Assembly: GCA_964415885.1 (NCBI GenBank)
Contig: CAYQCE010000009.1
Location: 13,182-77,181 of the forward strand
Direction: 5' to 3'
From: CAYQCE01 sp964415885
GTDB lineage: Bacteria > Zixibacteria > MSB-5A5 > JAABVY01 > JAHJOQ01
Length of the DNA: 64,000 nucleotides
The notes under the pieces are model-generated. The model was not told the DNA's origin, searched no databases, and saw only the letters and a program-made list of their open reading frames with translations. How positions within the stretch are numbered: position 1 is the first letter of the stretch; the number at the start of each line of letters is the position of its first letter. Below, piece after piece: positions 53,759 to 62,747 of the stretch. Both the position numbers and the translations under genes were made by a program.

Positions 53759-56488
53759 ATGCGTTCAGAGTTTCCCAAGCTTCTCACCCTGTCGTTGAAG
53801 AAGAACCTTCAGCTCGGGGCGAGGATGGAAGTCTGCACTCTCGAGCTAACTTCGTACGATCAGCTTCGGAAGAAAGAGAGAGAGACACTCACTGTCACGC
53901 GACTCTCCGGTGAGAGCCGCGTAGCGAATCGCCCGCAGTGGGACAGATTCGTGAATCTGGTCCAGGGCGGATTCGCCGCCGTGTATGACTACTGGACTCT
54001 CGATAGCTTCTGGCCTTACGAGCTCGTGGAGTCATTCTACAACCGAAATCGACACGAGATCCTCGACCTCCAACAGGCGCTTCAGTTGTTTTTTCCCGGG
54101 ATGCTGTTCTCCGGCATCGACCATGCAATCGAGTTGCTCGCGAGCTTCACCAGGCCACCGGCTGAAACACACGATGATAGTGTGTTCACGCTTTTTGAGA
54201 TGCTCTCCCGCTACGTGGCGGGTCTGGATTTCAAATCTCTGCAGGACAGCTCGACATTCCTCTCGCCCGAGTATCCGGCGATTGCCGAATGGTTGAGCCG
54301 CGTACGGCATATCTCAGTGCCGCGCATCGACAATCACTTCCGTCTACCGGACAATATCAGCGAGCCGGACGTGGCAGCGCCGGTGGAGTACTCTCTCGAC
54401 GATGCGACTCTCAAGCGGCTCTTTTCGCCCGGTGGCCGAGCGGGAGAGGTGCTGGAGTCTTACGAGGAGAGACCGGAGCAACTGAAGTACGCCCGACATT
54501 TCATGCGAGCGCTCAGGTCCGACGAGTATTTTCTCGCGGAAGCGGGTACGGGTACGGGCAAATCACTCGCTTATTTAATACCGTCGCTCCTGTACCAGCA
54601 GACTCACGGTCAGAGCGTGGTCGTTTCGACGCACACGAAGAACCTTCAGCATCAACTGTTCTATAAGGACCTGGTTCAGGCGGAGAAGATGCTCGGGCGG
54701 CATGCTCGCGGGCTTCTTCTAAAGGGACGATCCAACTATCTCTGTCTACTTCGACTCAGCATAGCGAAAGCGGCGGCCGCGCGAAAGTTTGATTCCGAGC
54801 AGCTCGCCGATCTCGGAGCAGTGCTTCTATGGAAGGATATCACGCAGGCCGGCGATCTGTCTGAGTTGCGCGGTCTCGATACGAAGGTGAAACGGGAGAT
54901 TCTCTGCGATGCCACATTTTGCCCGGCATCCAATTGTGCTTTTTACCGCGAGTGTTTCTTCTTCAGAGCACGGAGAGCGGTTCCAAAGGCAGATGTAATT
55001 GTTACGAACCACGCGCTCTTCTTCTCGGACGCGGTTTCCGAAGCGGAGATTTTCGGCAGTCCCGGGGTGGTGGTCTTTGATGAGGCGCATCACATAGAGA
55101 AGGTCGCTACCGACAGCCTCACCGGAGAGCTGTCGAGGGCAACGCTTGGGACCGTATTTGAGCCGCTCGAGTCTCAAGACCCGCACGTTCCTGATCCCCT
55201 GACCAGTGTGTCAGGCTATGGCATCAGGACGGCTGAGGATGATTCGGATCAGGAGCGTATCCAGAAGATTACGAAAGATATTCACTCTCGAGTGGATACG
55301 TGCAAAAAGTCGATTGCTTCGCTTTTCTATTCTGTCGAGGAGTTCGTTCGAGCGAATCGGCTGACTCCGCGATCATACTCTCGAAGGGATCGGATTTTGC
55401 CCGGGCACAAATTCGTGAGAGTGATCGAGTCTCCGATGGGACACATCTATGAGGCTCTCCGAGAGATAGAGAAGCGAATCCGTCAGCTTCTCGACGAGAT
55501 ACCATCGGAAGACGGTAAAGAAGATCTTCCAGTTGATCTGGAGTCGGTGGCTTCTGTCGCAAGATCACTGAGAGAGTATTCGAATAACATTGGGAATTAC
55601 ATAGAGGTGTCCGATCTCCGGTTTGTGCGATGGCTCGAGGTTACACCATCGGGCTGGTTTTCGCTTAAGATCGCCCCGGTCGAGATCGGAGAGGTGATGG
55701 ATCATCTGGTCTATCGCCGCCACGAGCGTGTGCTCTTCACCTCCGCGACGATGACTGTGGACGGCGGTTTCGAGTTCATGGAGCAGCGTCTCGGCCTCAA
55801 TAGACTCCCGGAAGAGAGGAAACGACGCGCAATGTTCGGTGGATGTTTCGACTATCCGGCGCAGGTCAGGTTCGTGTGCACAGCCTACCTGCCATCCCCA
55901 AGATCGGATTTCTATCAGAACCGGCTCTCTCAGTTCCTGAAGTCTGTCTTCGGCAAGGTGGACAGGAACACGCTCGTGCTGTTCACGTCGTATTCATCGC
56001 TGCATCAGGTAGTTAACGACCTTGGCGCGAAGTTTCCGCGGATAGTGGCGCAGGAATCCACAGACTCGGCTGAGCGTGCGCTGTTCGAGTTTCGGCAGAT
56101 GAAGTCGGCGATTCTCTTCGGAACGGAGTCATTCTGGCACGGGGTCGATTTGCCCGGCGAAGAGCTGGAACTGCTTATCATAACGCGACTGCCGTTCTCG
56201 GTTCCGGGCGATCCGATCGACAGCGCTCGTATGGAGCTCGTTGAACAGCGGGGCGAGAACTCATTCGCAAGCTACTCCCTTCCGGCGGCGGTACTGCGAT
56301 TCAAGCAGGGTTTCGGTCGCCTGATCAGAACCTCGCACGACAAAGGTGTTGTGATCGTTACGGACAACCGTCTCGTGAAATCGAATTTCGGCCAGACTTT
56401 CCTGAGTTCTGTACCGGCGGACATTCTCATAGCCTCCGGACCGGATGAGATTGACAAGACGCTGTCGTTTCTCGATCAGGTTCCGTAA
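53759..56488 (+). CDS. DinG/XPD-like ATP-dependent helicase with iron-sulfur cluster
   Basis: A 909-residue superfamily 2 helicase. Residues about 1-200 are a poorly conserved N-terminal domain in the place of the exonuclease domain of Gram-positive DinG; I see no intact DEDD residues. Then motif I AEAGTGTGKSLAYLIP, four Cys of an Fe-S domain (CLLR near 330 and CDATFCPASNCAFYREC), motif II VVFDEAHHIEK, motif III-type TSATM, and motif VI FKQGFGRLIR. It unwinds DNA with 5'-3' polarity in this family, acting in repair or R-loop removal. ATG 53759 with a tight AGGAA. Confidence 0.93.
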   Translation: MRSEFPKLLTLSLKKNLQLGARMEVCTLELTSYDQLRKKERETLTVTRLSGESRVANRPQWDRFVNLVQGGFAAVYDYWTLDSFWPYELVESFYNRNRHEILDLQQALQLFFPGMLFSGIDHAIELLASFTRPPAETHDDSVFTLFEMLSRYVAGLDFKSLQDSSTFLSPEYPAIAEWLSRVRHISVPRIDNHFRLPDNISEPDVAAPVEYSLDDATLKRLFSPGGRAGEVLESYEERPEQLKYARHFMRALRSDEYFLAEAGTGTGKSLAYLIPSLLYQQTHGQSVVVSTHTKNLQHQLFYKDLVQAEKMLGRHARGLLLKGRSNYLCLLRLSIAKAAAARKFDSEQLADLGAVLLWKDITQAGDLSELRGLDTKVKREILCDATFCPASNCAFYRECFFFRARRAVPKADVIVTNHALFFSDAVSEAEIFGSPGVVVFDEAHHIEKVATDSLTGELSRATLGTVFEPLESQDPHVPDPLTSVSGYGIRTAEDDSDQERIQKITKDIHSRVDTCKKSIASLFYSVEEFVRANRLTPRSYSRRDRILPGHKFVRVIESPMGHIYEALREIEKRIRQLLDEIPSEDGKEDLPVDLESVASVARSLREYSNNIGNYIEVSDLRFVRWLEVTPSGWFSLKIAPVEIGEVMDHLVYRRHERVLFTSATMTVDGGFEFMEQRLGLNRLPEERKRRAMFGGCFDYPAQVRFVCTAYLPSPRSDFYQNRLSQFLKSVFGKVDRNTLVLFTSYSSLHQVVNDLGAKFPRIVAQESTDSAERALFEFRQMKSAILFGTESFWHGVDLPGEELELLIITRLPFSVPGDPIDSARMELVEQRGENSFASYSLPAAVLRFKQGFGRLIRTSHDKGVVIVTDNRLVKSNFGQTFLSSVPADILIASGPDEIDKTLSFLDQVP

Positions 56489-56811
56489 ATTTCATTCAGT
56501 GCTATCTTTCCTCTGAATCGTGGTCCCGATTGTCGTTTAATCCTGCGCAGAATATCGCAGGTTCTGCGGTTAGATCGGTGATTCGATGCGTGGCATTCCA
56601 CCTCTACGATTGCAATGTTTTGAACTACAATATGTTGGCTGTTTCAGAGAATGGGGAGCACCCGGCACGGATTTCGTTCATACAAATGGAGAGCAAGATA
56701 TCCAAGACCTCTTCCGGCAGGCCGCTTCCGGCGGTTGTTTTTGTCGATTTAGCGGTTGATTCAGGAATGAATATGCATTTCTATTGTATACTTAATCGAA
56801 GAGGGTTTCAA
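56489..56811. other. 323-base gap without clear gene
   Basis: A frame is open through here into the small membrane protein, but it has no ribosome site at its beginning and non-protein-like composition. A TATACT box near 56788 may be a -10 element. Nothing else recognised. Confidence 0.4.
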
Positions 56812-57036
56812 ATGGATATCAACAGAATCATATCGTACCTGACAATCTCGATGATCCTCGTTGTCGGAGTAGTTATCGTCACGGGAATCGCGGGTGATTT
56901 TGGTACGAAATGGAGGGTCATAATAGGCGTCGTTGTTGGCGTCTATGTGGCAATCAGAATATGGATGTTGATGCGCAAACCGAAGCCGAAATCGTTGCTA
57001 AGACCGCTTGATTCAGACAGTAATGAGCGCTCTTGA
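56812..57036 (+). CDS. Small two-helix membrane protein
   Basis: A 74-residue protein from ATG 56812 behind GAGGG. Two transmembrane segments (about 8-29 and 35-54) followed by a basic, proline-containing tail (MRKPKPKSLL) that should be cytoplasmic. No family recognised. It may be a small accessory protein; the gene downstream begins about 100 bases later behind its own promoter. Confidence 0.6.
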   Translation: MDINRIISYLTISMILVVGVVIVTGIAGDFGTKWRVIIGVVVGVYVAIRIWMLMRKPKPKSLLRPLDSDSNERS

Positions 57037-57053
57037 GCGCGCCTCAAAAAGGC

Positions 57054-57082
57054 TTGACTTGCGTAACTACATTTTATATCTA
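57054..57082 (+). promoter_or_regulatory. Sigma-70-type promoter
   Basis: TTGACT at 57054-57059, 17-base spacer, TATCTA at 57077-57082; 55 bases before the TPR gene that starts the ExbB/TonB operon. Confidence 0.6.
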
Positions 57083-57137
57083 ATAGGCTCTATTATCGAG
57101 CGGGATAATAAGGGCAAGGAGTTAGCAGAGGTTACAC

Positions 57138-58934
57138 ATGACATTATACAGGTTCGCTACCTTGGTAACAGCAGTTCTCCTGCTTTGTTTCGCCTTTTCC
57201 GCACTCGCCGACGATGAGATTCCCAGTGACATTCAGGAGCTGATCAACGAGAGGAAGTACGACGAGGCAATTCAGAAGGCAGAGGAGGGCATGGAGAAAC
57301 GGAGGCGCTCTGTTGAGTACCCGTATGCTATTGCTCTGATATACGAGAAGAAACACAACTACAAGAAGGCCGAAGAGTACTACCAGATGGCACTGGACCG
57401 AAAGGGAAACCACCTGCCATCACTCTACCATCTTGGCAAGATCATCGTTAGAGACACAACGCGCCTCGAACAGGCGAAGGAGCTCTTCGAGAGGGGGCTC
57501 GACAAGGCCAAAAAAGGCCATGAGAAGGCTATGTTCCACGATGGGCTCGGTCTCTACTATCTCGCCAGAGGCGACTATAGCGAGGCAGATAAGAATTTCA
57601 GAACCGCAGAGTTTCTCGACGACGAGAACTGCGTGTATCCTATGCATCTCGGGGACGCCAACTATGAGAAGGGCGCGTATGCCCTCTCGATTCGCGCCTA
57701 CAACCGTGTGCTCAAGGATTGCGATTCACTGAATCCGGAGGTCCATTTCCGGCTCGGCAAGTCGCATCTCGCGCAGAAACAGTATACAGAGGCATTGGAG
57801 CGTCTCGGTGATGCTATCCGACTCGATTCGTCTTATACCGAAGCGTACAATCTCGCCGGCAAAATATTCATTCTTTCAGCGATGTCAATTGGCGGAGGCG
57901 ATCGGGACAAGGCGATCGAGAGGTATTCTAATTCTATATGGATGTTCCGCAAGTTTATCGAGCTGTCGCCCGAGGAGTCCGCGGAAGCGGAGTATTACCT
58001 CGCAAGAGCATTCCAGGCACTGAGATATGAAGATAGCGCAGCAGTCCATTTCGAGTACGCGATGGATCTCGGATATGAGAGACCGGATCTATATCTTGAT
58101 CTCGGAAAGGCCTATGCCAAGTCCGGTCAGTCCGAAAGAGCCATCGAGACTCTCACTTCATATGAGGAGAATGTACTCGCGGAGGATCCCGAGCATGAAT
58201 GGACTCCGGAAGAGGCGGAGCTGTTCCTTGAGCGGGCCAAGGCGTATGCGGCAATGAAGGAGGATTCGATGTCGCTCGTGAAGGCGGCGGAGGATTTCCG
58301 AAAAGCCTGGGAGATCGACTCCACCGATGTGACGTGGTGGAATGACATGGGATTCACGTACTACTATCTCGGTAACTTCGACCCACAGGCCTACACGAAG
58401 GCCATCGACATATTCGAGCGGAAGATTGCGATTGACACGACCAATGCGCGCTCGTGGCTCAACGCCGCATATGCATACATGCGTATGAAAGACTGGGAGA
58501 CCACTGCGGAGTATCTGCAGAGAGTTCTTGAACTCGATCCCGAGAATTGCCCGGTCAACAAGCTCGTCGCTTCGAGCCTGTCACAGCAGAAGAAGTACGA
58601 GGAGAGCAGGGAATACTATGAGGCGTGGGGCAGTTGCGACTCCACCGCATGGGAGGCCGACAAGTGGATCGGGTTCACTTACCTGATCGGCAAGACACCG
58701 AGTGGTGAGAAGGCGTTACCGCATTTGTTGAAAGGCTATGACCGAATGACCGAGCAGGGCTTGGATGAGTGCAACGACACTGATCTGGTGACCTGGATCG
58801 CGCAGGCTTATGCGCTCGCCAAGAAGTATCAGCAGTCTATGAACTGGATAAACAAGGGTCTGAAGTGTGACCCCGACAGTGCCACTCTTCAGGAATTGAA
58901 GAATAGCGTTGCGGAGGCTCTCGAGACCTTCTAG
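57138..58934 (+). CDS. Periplasmic TPR-repeat protein
   Basis: A 598-residue protein with a signal peptide (1-24, ending SALAD) and about 12 tetratricopeptide repeats over the whole mature length, e.g. KNYKKAEEYYQMALDRKGN-type units and KSHLAQKQYTEALERLGDA. No enzymatic motif. Probably a periplasmic scaffold for protein interactions. ATG 57138 behind AGAGG. First gene of the unit that continues with a membrane protein, ExbB, two ExbD and TonB, so likely a helper of that energised system. Confidence 0.88.
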   Translation: MTLYRFATLVTAVLLLCFAFSALADDEIPSDIQELINERKYDEAIQKAEEGMEKRRRSVEYPYAIALIYEKKHNYKKAEEYYQMALDRKGNHLPSLYHLGKIIVRDTTRLEQAKELFERGLDKAKKGHEKAMFHDGLGLYYLARGDYSEADKNFRTAEFLDDENCVYPMHLGDANYEKGAYALSIRAYNRVLKDCDSLNPEVHFRLGKSHLAQKQYTEALERLGDAIRLDSSYTEAYNLAGKIFILSAMSIGGGDRDKAIERYSNSIWMFRKFIELSPEESAEAEYYLARAFQALRYEDSAAVHFEYAMDLGYERPDLYLDLGKAYAKSGQSERAIETLTSYEENVLAEDPEHEWTPEEAELFLERAKAYAAMKEDSMSLVKAAEDFRKAWEIDSTDVTWWNDMGFTYYYLGNFDPQAYTKAIDIFERKIAIDTTNARSWLNAAYAYMRMKDWETTAEYLQRVLELDPENCPVNKLVASSLSQQKKYEESREYYEAWGSCDSTAWEADKWIGFTYLIGKTPSGEKALPHLLKGYDRMTEQGLDECNDTDLVTWIAQAYALAKKYQQSMNWINKGLKCDPDSATLQELKNSVAEALETF

Positions 58935-58957
58935 TCTAACTCCCGAGGCAGAGGAAT

Positions 58958-59686
58958 ATGGCAGAAAAAGAGACTAAGAAAGACTCTTCGTTCGATCCGG
59001 ACCTTCGCTACAAGTACATCGGATTTGATGTATACGGTGGCAAAGTTTCGGAGTTCTTCAAGAGCGAAGAGGAGAAGGAGAAGTATGAGATAAGTGTCGC
59101 GGAGTATAATAAGACCCACTTCGCGCCGCTTCGCAGCGGGACTGCGGTGAGGGCCAACCTCCTCGCACTGCTCGATCGAGTCGTTCTGACAATAGCGTCG
59201 CTCGGCCTGGTGGTCGGCAGCCTGCTGCCATGGTTCAAGGTTGATTCGATCTATGGCACGCTTACTATGCCCGGCCTGCTGACTTTCAGCTCGGTCTCCG
59301 ATTACTCGGATATTATCGGCATGTTCAACTCAATGCTTCCGAACTTGCCCTATATCTTTTCGGGGATTGCCACGCTCAGCCTGATCTTCGGTTTGGCGTC
59401 TCTGATCGCGATGTATCTCCCAGCCAGGGACGTTGATCAGCGGGCATCAAGACTGAAACACATTCTCGGTTGGCAGTATCTGCCCCTGACTCTCTGGTGT
59501 GGAATGTTCATCTACCTCACTGTTGGGTTTGACATCCCGATGGGCGCGGAGGTCGCCAACATCTACATGATCAAGGGCCTCGGCTCAAAATTCAATATCG
59601 TCACGTTCTGGGTTATGGCACAGCCCGCTTTGTGGGTGACGTTTGCGGGTCTCGTCGTAAACGCCGTGAAATCCAACGATCTTTAG
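58958..59686 (+). CDS. Multi-pass inner-membrane protein
   Basis: A 242-residue protein with a charged, Lys/Glu-rich cytoplasmic start (about 1-65; KYKYIGFDVYGGKVSEFF-like) followed by four transmembrane helices (about 72-92, 125-150, 170-188, 210-236). I do not recognise a family. It is 23 bases after the TPR gene and 62 before exbB. Possible partner of the ExbB-ExbD complex. Confidence 0.75.
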   Translation: MAEKETKKDSSFDPDLRYKYIGFDVYGGKVSEFFKSEEEKEKYEISVAEYNKTHFAPLRSGTAVRANLLALLDRVVLTIASLGLVVGSLLPWFKVDSIYGTLTMPGLLTFSSVSDYSDIIGMFNSMLPNLPYIFSGIATLSLIFGLASLIAMYLPARDVDQRASRLKHILGWQYLPLTLWCGMFIYLTVGFDIPMGAEVANIYMIKGLGSKFNIVTFWVMAQPALWVTFAGLVVNAVKSNDL

Positions 59687-59748
59687 TTTGGTGAGTAATC
59701 ACTTGGCTTGAATACAAAAGTCACAAATTATACCGGAGGAAATAGCAA

Positions 59749-60474
59749 GTGAAACAGTCTGTGTTTGTAACGCTCGTTATGGTAATCTCTCTGGCGACAG
59801 GGTTCATTATCTGGACCCAGCTCCCGCAGTACCTTCAGGAAGGCGGGCCGGTCGTGGGGATCCTTATTGCCCTCTCAGTTATGCTCGTGATGTTTATTTC
59901 GGAGAGAACCATTTCTCTGAGAAAAGCCAAGGGCAAGGCTTCTGTTCAGTCTTTCTTCAAGAAGGTCGTTACTCTCGTTCAGGAGGGTGACTACGAGGGC
60001 GCTCTGGCATCATGCGACAAGCAGCGCGGTTCGATGGCAAACGTTCTTCGGGCCGGTATCGATCAGTATCGTCAGATCAAGGATACGGATCTTGATGCCG
60101 AGAAGAAACTCGAGGATACGCAGAGAGCTATCGAAGAGGCCAACGCTCTTGAAGTACCGCTGCTCGAAAGAAATCTAATCGCTCTTTCCACGATCGCGTC
60201 GACGGCAACGATGCTCGGTCTTCTCGGAACGACAATCGGCATGATCCGCGCCTTCAACGCTACCGGCCATGCCTCGGGCGGTGTTATTGACGCTACCGCT
60301 CTGGCTACAGGTATTTCTGAGGCGCTGGTGAATACTGCGGGCGGCCTGTTCAACGCAATTGTTGGGATCATTTCGTACAACTTCTTTGTAAATAAGGTAG
60401 ACAGCTTCAATTACACGGTAGATGAGGCTTCTTACGAGATTCTGCAGCTTATCAAGCAGAAAGAGACAAAGTAA
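59749..60474 (+). CDS. exbB: MotA/TolQ/ExbB proton-channel protein
   Basis: A 241-residue inner-membrane subunit starting at GTG 59749 behind GGAGGA. Three transmembrane helices; the family core ERNLIALSTIASTATMLGLLGTTIGMIRAFNA and ATGISEALVNTAGGLFNAI is clear. With ExbD proteins it forms a proton-driven stator that energises TonB. Unlike MotA, it lacks a long C-terminal cytoplasmic domain. Confidence 0.94.
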   Translation: MKQSVFVTLVMVISLATGFIIWTQLPQYLQEGGPVVGILIALSVMLVMFISERTISLRKAKGKASVQSFFKKVVTLVQEGDYEGALASCDKQRGSMANVLRAGIDQYRQIKDTDLDAEKKLEDTQRAIEEANALEVPLLERNLIALSTIASTATMLGLLGTTIGMIRAFNATGHASGGVIDATALATGISEALVNTAGGLFNAIVGIISYNFFVNKVDSFNYTVDEASYEILQLIKQKETK

Positions 60475-60477
60475 GCT

Positions 60478-60966
60478 ATGAAGATTAAGAAGAAGCGCAG
60501 AGTTAACATTACGCTCGATATGACGCCGTTCGTCGATATCGCATTTCTGCTTCTTATCTTCTATATGGCGACAACTCAGTTCAAACCGCCGGAGAAGAAA
60601 GAGGTGACTCTTCCTACTTCGCACTCGCAGATTAACCTGCCCGAGAAAGGCAAGATAATGGTCACCGTGACGGAGCAGGATTCGGTCTTTGTGGAGTATC
60701 TTGAGCTCCAGACCCAGCAGATTGAGGGCGAAGAGGTGAGGATTCCGGTGACTGTCGATGTATCGGTTTCGCCGTTCAATGTGGGAGCGACCGTGCAGCA
60801 GATCCGAGCGAAATCGCCCGGTAATCTAAAGGCGCTCCTTATCATTAAGGCGGATAAAAATGTAAAATTCGGTACTATGCAAAAAATCATGGATTCCCTC
60901 CGCGACTTCAACCTCAGGACATTCCAGATTGTCACTGAGTTTGAGACCGAAGAGGCGCAGGTATAG
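60478..60966 (+). CDS. exbD: ExbD/TolR-family protein, first copy
   Basis: A 162-residue protein: short basic cytoplasmic start (KIKKKRRVNITLDMTPFVD), one transmembrane helix containing the proton-carrying Asp of MTPFVDIAFLLLIF, then a periplasmic domain (about 45-162) with a beta-alpha fold. ATG lies three bases after the exbB stop. Works as stator partner of ExbB. Confidence 0.94.
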   Translation: MKIKKKRRVNITLDMTPFVDIAFLLLIFYMATTQFKPPEKKEVTLPTSHSQINLPEKGKIMVTVTEQDSVFVEYLELQTQQIEGEEVRIPVTVDVSVSPFNVGATVQQIRAKSPGNLKALLIIKADKNVKFGTMQKIMDSLRDFNLRTFQIVTEFETEEAQV

Positions 60967-60983
60967 GAAAGGTGGTGAGATAG

Positions 60984-61610
60984 ATGGGTGCTGTCGACAC
61001 TCCCGATAGGGGAGGAGGCGAGGAGAAAAAAGGCTTTAGGAAAAAGAAAAAGCGTATAGGCATCCGTATTGACATGACCCCCATGGTCGATATCGCCTTT
61101 CTCCTTCTGATTTTTTACATGGTTACGACGGTGTTCGCCGCCCCGCAGGCAATGGAGATCAATCTGCCGGAGCAGGCGGAAGACGAGACCCTGAAGATTC
61201 GTGAGAGCGATCTTCTCATGGTATTCGTGGATGATCAGAATACTCACTGGTTCTTCTGGGGACAGGAGTATTCGGATCCGGTGAAGTTTTCCCAGGATTC
61301 CACTCGACAGTTGCTGTATGGAGCCAATAAAGTGAACCCGAGGCTCAGCACTTTAATCACAATTCATCCGGACGCTCGGTATGATGCGTTCGTGAATCTC
61401 CTCGATGAGATCGAGGTGGTCGAGTATGTGCTCCGGGATGATCTCGAGTTCATGGATGCGTACCGCGAGGCCAACCGGGAACTCCTCGAGGAAGGCGCCA
61501 CCTTCTCATACAGGTATTCAACATCTCCGTGGCAAGAGAAGAGTCGATTCGTCAGGAAGATCAACCGGGCGAAGTCCGGCTCGCTTTTGGGAGGTGATGA
61601 CGAAGAATGA
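60984..61610 (+). CDS. exbD: ExbD/TolR-family protein, second copy
   Basis: A 208-residue paralogue of the preceding gene: Lys-rich start (KKKKRIGIRIDMTPMVD), helix with the same Asp (MTPMVDIAFLLLIFYM) and a longer periplasmic region with WFFWGQEY and an acidic end. Two different ExbD proteins with one ExbB suggest a hetero-oligomeric stator. Its stop overlaps the tonB start by four bases. Confidence 0.93.
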   Translation: MGAVDTPDRGGGEEKKGFRKKKKRIGIRIDMTPMVDIAFLLLIFYMVTTVFAAPQAMEINLPEQAEDETLKIRESDLLMVFVDDQNTHWFFWGQEYSDPVKFSQDSTRQLLYGANKVNPRLSTLITIHPDARYDAFVNLLDEIEVVEYVLRDDLEFMDAYREANRELLEEGATFSYRYSTSPWQEKSRFVRKINRAKSGSLLGGDDEE

Positions 61611-62341
61611 AGTTAGGAACTGGAGTTATAAAGGTTGACTACGGAGCATTTGAGCTCAAGAAGTCATACCAGAAGCACATGCTGCTCGCGATCCTGATCG
61701 GAGCGGGAATTCATCTCTTCGCGATGAGCACTTGGGTTTTTGTGAAGTGGGCGACGACGGAAGAGATGCCGGCTACGGAGAATGTTATCCGTATCCGCGA
61801 TATCTCTGAGCTTGCTCCGCCTCCGTCTCTGGCCAAGAAGGCCCCGGCCGTTAATATCGAGGCGCCGAAAATAGCTGCGCCGAAGATCGGTATTCCGGAA
61901 CCGGTTCCGGACGAGGAGGCCACCGAGGCTGTCGTGCTCGCTACACAGGATCAGCTTGCCGATATTGCTCAACCCGTGATTGGAAGTGGTGAAGGCGGCG
62001 GCGACGATATCGAGATTGAGATCGCAGATGACGAGTTTTTCCCCGCTCACGACGAGTTCATTGCGGTCGAGGAGATCCCGCAGGCGATCCATATTCCACA
62101 GCCGAATTACCCCGAGATGGCGCGTCGCGCCGGTATCGAAGGCAATGTCTGGATTCGAGTGCTCGTCGACAAAGAGGGCACTGTCCGTGATGCGATTATC
62201 GAGAGAGAATCCGGTGCGAATGCCGGCTTTGAGGAGGCTGCGAAAGAAGCCGCTATGGGCGGCAAGTGGACGCCCGCCATGCAGAATAACCAGCCGGTAC
62301 CGTGCTGGGTATCCTACAAGGTGGAATTCGGCCTCGACTGA
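61607..62341 (+). CDS. tonB: TonB energy-transducing protein
   Basis: A 244-residue protein: basic start, single transmembrane helix (about 24-46, LLAILIGAGIHLFAMSTWVF), a Pro/Ala/Glu-rich periplasmic linker, and a C-terminal TonB domain (about 160-244: PNYPEMARRAGIEGNVWIRV and GGKWTPAMQNNQPVPCWVS). The last residues are the family end VSYKVEFGLD. It transmits proton-motive force from ExbB-ExbD to outer-membrane receptors; no TonB-dependent receptor gene is in the window. ATG overlaps the previous stop by four bases. Confidence 0.93.
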   Translation: MKLGTGVIKVDYGAFELKKSYQKHMLLAILIGAGIHLFAMSTWVFVKWATTEEMPATENVIRIRDISELAPPPSLAKKAPAVNIEAPKIAAPKIGIPEPVPDEEATEAVVLATQDQLADIAQPVIGSGEGGGDDIEIEIADDEFFPAHDEFIAVEEIPQAIHIPQPNYPEMARRAGIEGNVWIRVLVDKEGTVRDAIIERESGANAGFEEAAKEAAMGGKWTPAMQNNQPVPCWVSYKVEFGLD

Positions 62342-62366
62342 TCCGAAGACTATGCGATAGCAATTC

Positions 62367-62401
62367 AAACGCCGGAGTTTATCACTCCGGCGTTTTCTTT
62401 T
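62367..62401 (+). terminator. Rho-independent terminator after tonB
   Basis: A perfect 12-base-pair stem (62367-62378 with 62384-62395), 5-base loop, followed by TTCTTTT. Ends the TPR-ExbB-ExbD-TonB unit. Confidence 0.9.
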
Positions 62402-62747
62402 CCACGATCCAATGAACGCCTCTGCTGCTGAACCGTCTCATGTATGGAAGATCAGATGACCTGGTTGCCCGGCATTCCGTCTTCGATTATTCGGATTGCG
62501 ATCGATTGAGGGCGGTCAAGCAGGATCTCACGGGGCAGATACAGATTGCGCTATAGTCACGTGGGTGAGTTGAAGCCAACCCTAATCATATCTATCCCCT
62601 TCACTGCCCACTCAAGAGGGAGTCTGTGAACACCAGACAGGCTCCCTCATTAATATGCATCCGATACGCCTATATTTGCCTTGACTTGCCATCTGCATGC
62701 GCGCAAATTGTTCGAACAAAATGAACCGAGAAACGCGAGGTGCAAAA
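62402..62747. other. 346-base gap with one long hairpin
   Basis: No gene recognised. A 12-base-pair hairpin (62616-62627 with 62637-62648, one T-G pair) lies in the middle, without a U-tract. A weak promoter-like TTGACT near 62685 may drive the following gene. Confidence 0.5.
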
